The translations under genes and the position numbers were made by a program. From contig JALOLF010000004.1 of assembly GCA_025456085.1 (NCBI GenBank), forward strand, positions 19,239 to 83,238: 64,000 nt of DNA, read 5' to 3'. The DNA is from Acidimicrobiales bacterium (lineage in GTDB: Bacteria > Actinomycetota > Acidimicrobiia > Acidimicrobiales > Acidimicrobilacustridaceae). This document shows, piece by piece, positions 16,916 to 24,812 of this stretch; position 1 is the first letter of the stretch; every line of letters starts with the position of its first letter. The notes beneath the pieces are model-generated. The model was not told the DNA's origin, made no database searches, and saw nothing but the letters and a program-made list of their open reading frames with translations.

Positions 16916-18507
16916 GGGAGACTCCGAGCGGGAACGAGGTGCACGGCACCTGCAGGGCGGGGGGACGGGGGAAGCGGTGAGCGGGCGATCGGCCGCGGCC
17001 GGCCCACTGCGGCGAGCAGGGCCCACAGACGGGGGGCGTGGGCGGGGTGGCGCAACACCCACGAGCCGGCGAGGCCTCCGGCAGCGAGGACCGCCAGCGC
17101 GAGCGGCGCATCGATCGCGGCGTCGCCGATCGGCGGCAGCGCGCTCTCCAGCAGGGCCTTGAGCACCACCATGACACCGAGAGCCGCCAGCGTGAGGGCG
17201 GTCACCCCGGCGACACCGAGAACGGTGGTCCGCTGGTCGCCGAGGGGGCGGGTCAGCCACGCCCAGGCGCCCTGCGCGCCGGCCACGGCGAGGGCGACAC
17301 CGACCATCCAGGCGTCGGCTCCCGAGAGGGTGAGACCAGCGGCGATCCCCACCACCGCAGCGACGCCGAGGCTCACCACGACCAACGCGGCGCGGCGCGC
17401 GGCGGACCCTTCGAGTCGGGCGGCGGGAGCGAAGCGCCGCTCACGGATGGCGGTCCCGATGGCGGCACCGACCCCCAGGAAGCGGGCCGACTTGTACAGG
17501 GCGTGGCCCGCCAGGTGGGTCAACGCGGCCGCAGGAGCACCCACGGCGATCGCCAGGAGCATGAAGCCCATCTGGGCCGAGGTCGAGACCGCCAACGCGC
17601 CCTTGGCATCCGACCGGGCGAGCATGGCCCCGGCCGAGACGAGCACCGTGGCGATGGTGGCGAGGGCGAGCAGCGCCGTGGCGGCGCCGACGCCGGTCAC
17701 CAGATCGAGCGAGCGGATGAGCAGCACCGCACCGGCGTTCACCACGCCGGCGTGCAGCAGCGCCGAGGTCGGGGTGGGCGCGGCGACCGTGCCGGGCAGC
17801 CATGCCGGGAAGGGCAGCTGGGACGCCCGAGCGAGGGCGGCCAGCACCAGCAGGCCGGCCACGAGCGTGGCCACGCTCACCTCGGTCAGGCCCACCACCG
17901 AGAACGAGCGCTGCTGCAGGTCGCCAGCCACGCCGCCCAGGCCGTCGAGGGCCGGGTCGCCGACCACGGCCAGCACGACGACGGCGGCGACCACCAGGGC
18001 CAGGTCGCCGGAGCCGAGCGCCGTCACCGTCCGCATCGTCGCTGTGCGTCGAGCAGGCAGGCGCGGATGGTGGAGCAGTGCCACGACGGCGAGCGTGGTC
18101 AGCAGCCAACCGGCGACCAGCACGGTGAGGCGTCCGGCCGAGGCGACGAGCAGCGTGCCCGCCAGCACGGCGGAGCCACCTGCCGCGGTGCGCACGGCCT
18201 CCGATCCCGGATCGAGATAGCGCCGGGCGTAGACGAGCACGGTGAGGGCGATCGTCGATGCCACGCCGGCCACGAGGAGCGTGACCGCGTCGCCTCGCAG
18301 CCAGGCCGGATCCCCGCCGAGCGTTGCGGGCGATCCCACGGCGTGTAGCACCGCCAGGGCTGCGGTGGACCCCAGCGCCGCGGCGGTACCGGCGACCGCG
18401 AAGCCGCCGGCACGGGCGGATCGGTCGCGCCGACCTCGGAGGAGCTCGGCGACGGCGGCGAGCGAAGGGGCTGCGACGAGGACGAGGAGGAGAGGGGTTT
18501 CGAGCAC
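16912..18507 (-). CDS. dabB: DabB, NuoL/MrpA-like ion-conducting membrane subunit
   Basis: 531 residues, about 14 hydrophobic segments, homologous to the proton-channel subunits of complex I and Mrp antiporters. Family marks are LPFPAWLPGTVAAPTPTSALLHAGVVNAG (split here as LPFPAWLP, PTPTSALLH and AGVVNAG) and the His/Lys-containing helix HLAGHALYKSARFL. I place the start at GTG 18507, because a TATAGT -10 box lies exactly 6 nt upstream and would give a leaderless transcript; GTG 18522 in the same frame is the alternative. DabB supplies the membrane ion pathway for DabA. The stop overlaps dabA. Confidence 0.92.
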   Translation of the reverse strand: MLETPLLLVLVAAPSLAAVAELLRGRRDRSARAGGFAVAGTAAALGSTAALAVLHAVGSPATLGGDPAWLRGDAVTLLVAGVASTIALTVLVYARRYLDPGSEAVRTAAGGSAVLAGTLLVASAGRLTVLVAGWLLTTLAVVALLHHPRLPARRTATMRTVTALGSGDLALVVAAVVVLAVVGDPALDGLGGVAGDLQQRSFSVVGLTEVSVATLVAGLLVLAALARASQLPFPAWLPGTVAAPTPTSALLHAGVVNAGAVLLIRSLDLVTGVGAATALLALATIATVLVSAGAMLARSDAKGALAVSTSAQMGFMLLAIAVGAPAAALTHLAGHALYKSARFLGVGAAIGTAIRERRFAPAARLEGSAARRAALVVVSLGVAAVVGIAAGLTLSGADAWMVGVALAVAGAQGAWAWLTRPLGDQRTTVLGVAGVTALTLAALGVMVVLKALLESALPPIGDAAIDAPLALAVLAAGGLAGSWVLRHPAHAPRLWALLAAVGRPRPIARSPLPPSPRPAGAVHLVPARSLP

Positions 18508-18513
18508 GACCGC

Positions 18514-18551
18514 ACTATACACGAACTTTGCTTCTGGTAATCAAGTTCGTG
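18514..18551 (-). promoter_or_regulatory. Promoter and 9-bp-arm inverted repeat upstream of dabB
   Basis: -10 TATAGT occupies 18519-18514, followed by 6 nt and the GTG at 18507. TTGATT (18544-18539) could serve as a -35 with a long 19-nt spacer. An inverted repeat CACGAACTT (18520-18528) / AAGTTCGTG (18543-18551) with a 14-bp centre spans the -35 and spacer. The half-site centres are about two helical turns apart. This is a candidate operator for the dab operon. Confidence 0.6.
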
Positions 18552-18587
18552 ATTTGAGTTTCTGCGGCATACGGAGGGTGGCCCGGT

Positions 18588-19394
18588 TCAGCGTCCTTCG
18601 AAGGTCGGCTCGCGCTGCTCGAGGAACGACGCCACGGCCTCGCGGAAGTCCGCCGTCTGCATGAGACGCACCGTCTGGAGCAACACGTGATGCGTGTGCG
18701 AGACGAAGTCCTCGCTCAAGCCGTGGCGGAACAACCGCTTCATGGACTGCACGGCGAGCGGCGCGTTGGCGGCGATCTCCGCCGCCCACCGCCGCGCCGT
18801 GGGCAGGAGCTCGTCGTCGGACACGACGGTGTTGAGCAGGCCGATGCGCTCGGCTTCGACGGCGTCGAGATCGTTGCCCCGGAAGGAGATCTCCGCCGCC
18901 TTGGCCCACCCGAGCAGTCGGGGCAGGTACCACGTGCCGCCGCTCTCGGGCACCACACCCCGCTTGGCGAAGCCGGGGAGGAGCCGCGTCGAGGTGCCGC
19001 CGATGCGCATGTCGCAGCCGAGGGCGAGGTCGATCCCGTAGCCGGCTGCCGCTCCGTTGACGGCCGCGATGATCGGCGTGTCCATCTCGAACAACACCGT
19101 CGTCGGGATGTCCCTCGTGTGGGGCAGGCCACCGCTGAACGAACCCTGCGACCCGATGCCGCTGCCGCCCATGGCCTCCTTCAGATCGAGGCCCGAGCAG
19201 AACCCTTTGCCGGCTCCGGTCAGGATCACCGCCCGGACCTGCGGGTCGCCGTCCGCCGCCAGCAGCGCCTCGGTGAGCTGCTCGAGCATGGTGAAGGTGA
19301 TGGCGTTGCGGCGGTGCGGCCGGTTCAGGGTGATGGTGGCGACGTGGTCGTCGACCTCGTAGGTGCACTCGCGCTCGTGTTGCTCATCGCTCAT
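18588..19394 (-). CDS. Enoyl-CoA hydratase/isomerase family protein (crotonase fold)
   Basis: 268 residues; ATG 19394 with GGAGGGGGAG upstream. The crotonase fold is clear: VATITLNRPHRRNAIT at the N terminus, the oxyanion-hole segments GKGFCSGLDL and AAVNGAAAGYGIDLAL, and a C-terminal helical cap. At the two positions of the rat mitochondrial hydratase glutamates, the first (Glu144) is not Glu in this protein (STRLLPGFAKRG), while the second (Glu164) is retained in AAEISFRG. The substrate is unknown; a hydratase, isomerase or other CoA-thioester reaction is possible. It is upstream of dabB on the same strand but separated by a promoter-like region. Confidence 0.88.
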   Translation of the reverse strand: MSDEQHERECTYEVDDHVATITLNRPHRRNAITFTMLEQLTEALLAADGDPQVRAVILTGAGKGFCSGLDLKEAMGGSGIGSQGSFSGGLPHTRDIPTTVLFEMDTPIIAAVNGAAAGYGIDLALGCDMRIGGTSTRLLPGFAKRGVVPESGGTWYLPRLLGWAKAAEISFRGNDLDAVEAERIGLLNTVVSDDELLPTARRWAAEIAANAPLAVQSMKRLFRHGLSEDFVSHTHHVLLQTVRLMQTADFREAVASFLEQREPTFEGR

Positions 19395-19597
19395 CGCTCC
19401 CCCTCCGGGCCGTGGCACGTGCGACGCTGCGGTCGCAGCCGTCGCCGACGACGCTAGGTCAGCACCGGGGCACCCGCTGACGGTGCGACCCGGCCCCACG
19501 ACTCGGGAGCGGCGCGGCCCTTGGACCCTGGCACCGCGTCTCGACGGCCCCCATCATGGGCGACGCCCGACGACAGACGTGTGCAGAGGAGACTGCC

Positions 19598-20161
19598 GTG
19601 GACACACCGTTGGTCGCGTTGGTGGATCGAGCCGTCGACGACACCGCCAGGATCGTCGCCGCCGTGCAGCCGGACGACCTGGAGCGGCCGACACCCTGTG
19701 CGGACTTCGACGTCCGGGCCCTCCTGGCCCATCTGATCGGGGGCCTCGACGCCTTCGCCGTGCTGGCCGAGACGGGCGAGATGCGCTTCGAACCCGATCC
19801 CGACATCACCGCGGAGACGGCCTCGTCGAGCTACAGGGCGGCCGCGGAGCGGCTCCGCGCCGCGTGGCGCGCCCCGGGCGTCCTCGATCGCACCTACCAG
19901 GCCCCGTGGGGCGAGTCCACCGCCGAGCAGCTCCTGGGCTTCGCGCTCATCGAGCTCACCACGCACGGGTGGGACCTGGCTCGGGCCACGGGACAGACCA
20001 GGACCGTCGACGCCGACCTGGCCGAGGCCGCGCTCGCCGGTGCCCGGGCGTCGATGGACGACAGCGTGCGGGTCCCGGGCCTCTTCGGCCCCGAGGTCTC
20101 CATCGCCGCCGACGCTGCCGCTCCCGACCGCCTCGCCGCCTTCCTCGGCCGCCAGCCCTGA
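19598..20161 (+). CDS. TIGR03086-type DinB/maleylpyruvate-isomerase-like protein
   Basis: 187 residues; GTG 19598 with AGAGGAG six nt upstream. The four-helix DinB-like fold is marked by VQPDDLERPTPCADFDVRALLAHLIGG, where the His of AHL and the later His in ELTTHGWDLARATG are the usual metal ligands (the first motif spans residues ~26-52). Proteins of this group bind a divalent metal and often act as thiol (mycothiol) dependent transferases or isomerases. The enzyme substrate is unknown. It is divergent from the crotonase gene. Confidence 0.82.
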   Translation: MDTPLVALVDRAVDDTARIVAAVQPDDLERPTPCADFDVRALLAHLIGGLDAFAVLAETGEMRFEPDPDITAETASSSYRAAAERLRAAWRAPGVLDRTYQAPWGESTAEQLLGFALIELTTHGWDLARATGQTRTVDADLAEAALAGARASMDDSVRVPGLFGPEVSIAADAAAPDRLAAFLGRQP

Positions 20162-20350
20162 TCGCCCCACGACCCGACCTCTCGCCGACTGGCGGCCGCC
20201 TGCCGACGCCGGTTCGCACCTGCCGCCACCGACGCCGTTCTTGCGCGATCCGGCGTCGGTCTCCGGTGGCGGAGGACCCGATTTCGGTGGCGGGCGGACT
20301 GAGGTGCGGCGGTGGAGGGCGGGCCGAGTTCGGGTAGCCGGGTGGGCGGG

Positions 20351-20375
20351 CGGTGCGGTGCGGTGCGGTGCGGTG
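20351..20375 (+). repeat. Tandem pentanucleotide repeat (CGGTG)5
   Basis: Five perfect copies of CGGTG lie immediately upstream of a TATCCT -10 box (20384-20389) of the next gene, covering the -35 position. Such tracts can change length by slippage. Confidence 0.85.
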
Positions 20376-20395
20376 CGCATCGGTATCCTTCGGTC

Positions 20396-20884
20396 GTGCT
20401 CGCATCGAACCTCGACCGGCCGGCCGCCACCACTGCGCTGACGCGCTGGGGCACACGACGGTGGGCCACCGCCGGCGCCGCGGCGATCGGCACCGCCCTG
20501 CTGATCGGCCTGCCGACCGACGTCATCCCCAACCCGGTGTTCGGCCGTCCGGTGCCGGTGACGTGGTGGGCGCTCCCCGTACTCCTCGTCACCTCCGCGC
20601 TGGGCGGGCTGCTGCTCGCGACCTACGTGCGGGAGCCCGGCACCGAGCTCGACCGACCGGCCCGGGCCGCCGGCATCGGCGGTCTGCTCGGCTACTTCGC
20701 CGTGGGTTGTCCCGTGTGCAACAAGCTGGTGGTGCTGGCCCTGGGCACGACCGGCGCGCTCGAGCTGTTCGCCCCGGTCCAACCGCTGCTGGCGGTGGGT
20801 TCGGTCGTGCTGCTCGCCGTCGCCCTGCGCGCCCGGCTGCGCGGCGAGATCGCCTGCCCGGTCGACACAGCAGCCCTGGGCTGA
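20396..20884 (+). CDS. Small membrane protein with GCPVCNK motif
   Basis: 162 residues with about four membrane segments (roughly 24-40, 56-77, 92-104 into 112-118, 125-145). The start is GTG 20396, 6 nt after TATCCT, hence probably leaderless. The cysteine pair Cys105-x2-Cys108 in GCPVCNK lies at a membrane boundary after a glycine-rich helix. A Cys-Pro-x-Cys centre suggests redox chemistry or metal binding, as in vitamin-K-epoxide-reductase-like or thiol-handling membrane proteins, but the rest does not match those families. A thioredoxin-CcdA fusion is encoded 0.8 kb away, which supports a thiol-redox theme. Confidence 0.65.
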   Translation: MLASNLDRPAATTALTRWGTRRWATAGAAAIGTALLIGLPTDVIPNPVFGRPVPVTWWALPVLLVTSALGGLLLATYVREPGTELDRPARAAGIGGLLGYFAVGCPVCNKLVVLALGTTGALELFAPVQPLLAVGSVVLLAVALRARLRGEIACPVDTAALG

Positions 20885-20948
20885 GATCTCGTCGTCCAGC
20901 CTCGGTCTCCGGGGTCACGTGACGGGATTTCGCGAGAGGCTGGGGGGG

Positions 20949-21740
20949 ATGACCACCTGGACGCTCGAACGCCACGACCGCATCGCCGTCGCCACCTTCA
21001 CCCGCCCGCCGCGCAACCTCATGAGCATGGCCGCCATGGGCGAGCTCGAGCGGCTGCTGGACGAGGTCGCCCGGGACGACTCGATCCACGTGCTGGTGCT
21101 CACCGGTGGGGTGCCCGGCTACTTCGTGGCCCACGCCGACCTGGACGACCTGGCCGCGCTGGGGCGGGGCGAGCCGGTGGAGGGCGACCCCGGCAGTTGG
21201 GCTCGGGCCATGGCGCTGCTCGAGTCGATGCCCCAGCCCGTGGTCGCCGCCGTCAACGGACAGGCCTGGGGTGGGGGCTGTGAGCTGTCGCTGGCGTGCA
21301 CGCTGCGGGTCGCGGCGCAGTCCGCGCACCTCGGCCAACCGGAGGTCGTGGTGGGGATCATCCCCGGCGCCGGTGGCACGCAGCGCCTCCCCCGCCTGAT
21401 CGGCGCGGGACGGGCCGCCTCCCTGGTGCTGACCGGGCGCATCGTCGATGCGGCGGAAGCCGAGCGCCTCGGCCTCGTGGAAGCGGTCCTGCCCGACGAG
21501 GACTTCCTCCCGGCCGTGCTGGCCTGGGTGGAGCCGATGGCCCGTCACCCCCGACACGCCGTCGTGGCCGCCAAGCGTGCCCTCGTCGAGGGGCTGCGCC
21601 TCCCGCTCGAGGACGGGCTCCGCCTCGAGTCGCAGCTGTTCATCGAGTGCCAGGTCCGACCCGAGACGGTGGCGATCCAGGAGCAGGCCGCCGACCTCGA
21701 GCGTGCGACCCCGCCGGACGAGCGGGTCGAGCTGTCCTGA
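20949..21740 (+). CDS. Enoyl-CoA hydratase/isomerase family protein
   Basis: 263 residues; ATG 20949 preceded by a G-run (GGGGGGG). The crotonase fold is shown by RIAVATFTRPPRNLMSM, the oxyanion region VNGQAWGGGCELSLAC and the strong hydratase signature GQPEVVVGIIPGAGGTQRLP. The catalytic Glu equivalent to Glu144 is present (QPE), but the Glu164 equivalent is Ser (AASLVLTG), the reverse of the paralogue at 18.6-19.4 kb. This argues for a different reaction from classical hydration. Its last 101 bp overlap, tail to tail, the open frame of the thioredoxin-CcdA gene. Confidence 0.9.
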   Translation: MTTWTLERHDRIAVATFTRPPRNLMSMAAMGELERLLDEVARDDSIHVLVLTGGVPGYFVAHADLDDLAALGRGEPVEGDPGSWARAMALLESMPQPVVAAVNGQAWGGGCELSLACTLRVAAQSAHLGQPEVVVGIIPGAGGTQRLPRLIGAGRAASLVLTGRIVDAAEAERLGLVEAVLPDEDFLPAVLAWVEPMARHPRHAVVAAKRALVEGLRLPLEDGLRLESQLFIECQVRPETVAIQEQAADLERATPPDERVELS

Positions 21741-23106
21741 GGTCCCGGCGACGGCCGCCGGACCAGGGGCCGATGCCTGCCAGGTGGGCGACCAGCGCGA
21801 TCGCCCCCGCCAGCGCCACCGCCAGCAGGAACACGGCCACGGCGCCACCGACCGTGTCCAGCAGATCGGGGGCGAACACCAGCACACCCGCCATCGCCAC
21901 CATGAGCGCGCCGCCCACCAGCTTCAACACCCGACCGTGGCGCTCCTGGAGCTTCGCGGCGCGCATGGCGGTCACGGCGACACCGAACACCAGCAGCTCG
22001 TCGAGCAGGAACACGAGCATGTAGACGGCGAAGAGTCCCGCCGCCTGCGCGCCATCGACGCCCTGCTCGACGAGCAGGTTCGTCCACAGCACGGGGAACC
22101 CGGCGGTGCACGGCGTCTCGAGCAGCGACACGCCCACGGCCAGCACGGACGTGGCCACCAGCGCCGCCGGCAGCGTCGGCTCCCGGTCGAGCAGGCGGAT
22201 GCGGCGGTAGATGCCGGGCCTGCTCGAGTCGGGGATGGTCAGCGACAGCCCCTGGCGGTACCAGAGGTAGTCCTTCAGGTTCACCACACCGGCGGCCAGG
22301 GCGACCAGGGCCAGCACCACCCGGACCCACCCCAGGTAGGCGACGTAGGACAGCACGCTGTAGAGCCCGACGATGTAGAAGCCGTACAGGGCGGTGGTGA
22401 TGAGGAGGAAGACGCCGCCGACGGCGACGACGCGCCGCCGGGATCCCTGGTGGATGACGATGGCCAACAACATCGTGAGCACCCACAGTGAGCAGGGGTT
22501 CACGCCGTCCACGAAGCCGATCACGACGGTGGCCACCAGCAGGGACGTGGACGCCACGTCGACCTCGCCGACGAAGGGGACCTCCACCGACGACGACACC
22601 TCCGCACCGTCGCCGTCCGTCGCGGCCTCGCCTCCCCCGAGCCGCGACACCACCTCGGCCCGGATGTCCTCCCCCGTCCGATCGCTGAACCCGATCCACA
22701 CGCGGTCGCCGACGATGGTCACCGGGACACCGCTCGCGTCGAAGCCCAGCTCGTCGGCCCGGTCCTGCAACAGGTCACGGTTCGCGTCGTCGTACCAGAC
22801 CTCGTACTGGCGGACCTCGAGATCGGGCTGCTCGGCGGCAAGGCCCTCCAGGAAGCGCTTCTCGGCCGCGCAGTGGGGACACCCGTCGCCCCAGAAGAGC
22901 TCCAGCACCACGGGTTCGGCGGCGGCCGTGCCGGCCACGGTCGTCGTGGCAGCGGTGGGGTCGAGCGTCTGACCCGCGGCGGGCGGCACCCTCCGCGTCG
23001 GCGCAGCGGCCACGAACGCCAGGGCCAGCGCGACCACGACGGCCAGGCCCACCGAGCGCGACACGAACCGGGACGCGGTCCGCCCGCGGGTCCGGGTCCG
23101 GGGCAC
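21640..23106 (-). CDS. Thioredoxin domain fused to CcdA/DsbD-like membrane domain
   Basis: 488 residues if started at GTG 23106; an in-frame ATG at 23226 would add 40 residues with non-coding character. An N-terminal signal anchor (~14-36) leads to an extracytoplasmic thioredoxin-like domain with Cys76-Pro-His-Cys79 in WGDGCPHCAAEK. A six-helix domain follows, with VNPCSLWVL and LETPCTAGFP, the paired Cys helices of CcdA/DsbD. The arrangement lets electrons pass from the membrane Cys pair to the exported thioredoxin, so a role in disulfide reduction (for example cytochrome c maturation or protein repair) is likely. The C-terminal ~33 residues are Arg/Pro-rich and overlap the convergent gene. 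Confidence 0.82.
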   Translation of the reverse strand: MPRTRTRGRTASRFVSRSVGLAVVVALALAFVAAAPTRRVPPAAGQTLDPTAATTTVAGTAAAEPVVLELFWGDGCPHCAAEKRFLEGLAAEQPDLEVRQYEVWYDDANRDLLQDRADELGFDASGVPVTIVGDRVWIGFSDRTGEDIRAEVVSRLGGGEAATDGDGAEVSSSVEVPFVGEVDVASTSLLVATVVIGFVDGVNPCSLWVLTMLLAIVIHQGSRRRVVAVGGVFLLITTALYGFYIVGLYSVLSYVAYLGWVRVVLALVALAAGVVNLKDYLWYRQGLSLTIPDSSRPGIYRRIRLLDREPTLPAALVATSVLAVGVSLLETPCTAGFPVLWTNLLVEQGVDGAQAAGLFAVYMLVFLLDELLVFGVAVTAMRAAKLQERHGRVLKLVGGALMVAMAGVLVFAPDLLDTVGGAVAVFLLAVALAGAIALVAHLAGIGPWSGGRRRDLRTARPARPAGSHARGRRPAPGSPPSRVGPGTR

Positions 23107-23191
23107 AAGCCACCGGCGCGGAACCGGCGGGTGGACCGGTCCGGGCGACGGGGCGGCGAACCCGGATGACCTCCGGGCACGAGCCGAGAGC

Positions 23192-23213
23192 GTGGGGTGG
23201 AGTCCCACCCCTG
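23192..23213. other. Short perfect hairpin in leader of the thioredoxin-CcdA gene
   Basis: GGGGTGG (23194-23200) and CCACCCC (23205-23211) form a perfect 7-bp stem with a 4-nt loop. If translation starts at GTG 23106 this lies in the 5' leader about 90 nt upstream. No riboswitch class was recognised. Confidence 0.4.
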
Positions 23214-23443
23214 CACCGTGCGCCATCCGCCGGGGTGCGGGCCAGGGACGGAAGGCCCGAGCGGCGCGGACGCCGGCCCCGTCCGGGACGGCAGGAGCCG
23301 ACCCACCGGGGCCCGGCGGGGCGGGGGCCGGGCGGAGGCGTCGGGAACCGATCGGCGCTGCCCGGCGTTCACCTCTGCAAGCAGCTCGATCGACGTCGCG
23401 AACGCGACCGCCGAGCCGGACCCCGGTGGAGGATCACGCACCG

Positions 23444-24121
23444 ATGTACACCGAACCCGCCCGCCCCCGTCGTCTCCGGTCGGTGGTGGCCGGCCTCGTG
23501 GTGGGGCTGGCGGCTGCCGCAGCCCTCGTCGTGGCCGTCGCACTGGTGGCGGTGTCGCTGTTCGACCCCTTCGCCACGACCGAGACCGAGCGGGCCAACC
23601 CGGTCGTGCTCACCGAGCTCCAGGATCTCCAGCGCTTCACCGCCGCCTCCGGCCGCTTCTCCACCATCGTCGACGTCGAGACCGACGCCAAGTACCTCCC
23701 CGACGTGGTGAAGGGCGAGCGCACGGTGTTCATCGCCGAAGGCGACGTCGAGGCCTACGTGGACTTCGCCGCGCTCACCGAGGACGGCATCGTCGTGTCC
23801 GAGGACGGGACCAGCGTGACCGTGCGCGTGCCCGAGCCGCAGCTGACCGAGCCCAGGCTCGATCCCGACGCCACCTACGTCGCCGCCCGTGACCGGGGGC
23901 TGCTCGACCGCCTCGAGGACGCCGTCACCGACGGGGAGCCCACCGACGACCAGGCGCTGCACCAGCGGGCCGACGAGAAGCTGACCGAAGCCGCCGACCA
24001 GAGCGAGCTGCGCGACCAGGCCCGCGAGAACACCGAGACCTTCCTGGTGTCGATGCTGGGCGCGATGGGCTACGAGCAGGTGACGGTGGAGTTCGTCGCC
24101 CCTTCCGGCTCCACCGCCTGA
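23444..24121 (+). CDS. DUF4230-like exported membrane-anchored protein
   Basis: 225 residues; ATG 23444 with GGTGGAGG about 11 nt upstream. One N-terminal membrane anchor (~15-38) precedes an extracytoplasmic domain of the DUF4230 type: ELQDLQRFTAASGRFSTIV and FIAEGDVEAYVDF are the family's strand-helix pattern. Residues 150-200 are charged and helical. DUF4230 has no established biochemical role. No partner gene is obvious; the gene stands between the divergent thioredoxin-CcdA gene and a CoA-binding protein. Confidence 0.7.
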   Translation: MYTEPARPRRLRSVVAGLVVGLAAAAALVVAVALVAVSLFDPFATTETERANPVVLTELQDLQRFTAASGRFSTIVDVETDAKYLPDVVKGERTVFIAEGDVEAYVDFAALTEDGIVVSEDGTSVTVRVPEPQLTEPRLDPDATYVAARDRGLLDRLEDAVTDGEPTDDQALHQRADEKLTEAADQSELRDQARENTETFLVSMLGAMGYEQVTVEFVAPSGSTA

Positions 24122-24287
24122 GCGTCCGGGACGTCCCCCGGCCGGCACGATCCGCACCGCCGACACCGCGCCGGCGAGGAGACATCGCACCCAGGAGGGA
24201 CCTTCGGCCCTAGGTGCCGGCGGCGAGGCGAGGTTGGCTGGGGTCGCGACCTTCACGTCCGGTGCCTGCGACCCCCAGGAGGCGGCG

Positions 24288-24752
24288 ATGCCCAGCCGTG
24301 CCGTCATCGACGACTTCCTCGCCCAGCGACGCCTCGCCTTCGTCGGCGCCTCGCACGACCCCAAGGAGTTCTCGGCCACCGTGTACCGGGAGCTGCGAGA
24401 CCGGGGCTACGAGCTGTTCCCCGTCAACCCCCACGCCGAGCTGGTGGAGGGGGACCCGTGCCTGCCCGACGTGGCGTCGCTGCCCGACGGCATCGACGGC
24501 GCCATCGTCATGGTGCCCCCCGAGGCCAGCGCCGGCGTGGTGGAGGCGTGCATCGCGCGGGGCATTCCGCGGGTGTGGCTCCACAAGGGCGGCGGCCCCT
24601 CGTCTGCCACCGACGAGGCCGTGGCCCTGTGCCGCGAGCACGGCATCGAGGTGGTCGACGGGGCCTGCCCGATGATGTTCGCCGAGCCCGTGGCCTGGTT
24701 CCACCGGGTCCACCGCTTCGAGCGCACGCTCACCCACCAGATCACCACCTGA
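24288..24752 (+). CDS. CoA-binding domain protein (YccU-like)
   Basis: 154 residues; ATG 24288 with GGAGGCGG upstream. A single Rossmann-type CoA-binding domain is present: LAFVGASHDPKEFSATVYREL is the nucleotide loop region (residues ~16-36), YELFPVNP the second strand, AIVMVPPE and VWLHKGG later strands, and GACPMMF the C-terminal signature. The length is that of stand-alone CoA-binding proteins related to the succinyl-CoA ligase alpha N-terminus. Ligand CoA is expected; the cellular role is undefined. Confidence 0.88.
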   Translation: MPSRAVIDDFLAQRRLAFVGASHDPKEFSATVYRELRDRGYELFPVNPHAELVEGDPCLPDVASLPDGIDGAIVMVPPEASAGVVEACIARGIPRVWLHKGGGPSSATDEAVALCREHGIEVVDGACPMMFAEPVAWFHRVHRFERTLTHQITT

Positions 24753-24758
24753 GCGGGC

Positions 24759-24800
24759 GCGCCCACCATCCGCCGTCCGTCCGCCGACGGAGGTGGCGCG
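24759..24800. terminator. Long imperfect hairpin between convergent genes
   Basis: CGCGCC(C)ACC at 24759-24768 pairs with GGTGGCGCG at 24792-24800, and CCGTC (24773-24777) pairs with GACGG (24786-24790) inside it. It lies in the 60-bp gap between two converging genes and lacks a T-tract. It is a likely bidirectional terminator. Confidence 0.5.
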
Positions 24801-24812
24801 GAGGTGGGACGC

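Noticed and set aside
14396..18220. Very long plus-strand open frame (1274 codons) opposite dabA/dabB
   Set aside because: It is antisense to genes with intact zinc-site and membrane motifs. Its translation is Arg/Gly/His-rich with no domain, a normal side effect of high G+C.
23161..23443. Possible cobalamin or other riboswitch near the thioredoxin-CcdA and DUF4230 genes
   Set aside because: The G+C-rich hairpins lack the B12-box and the conserved core order of known classes; only a simple 7-bp hairpin can be defended.
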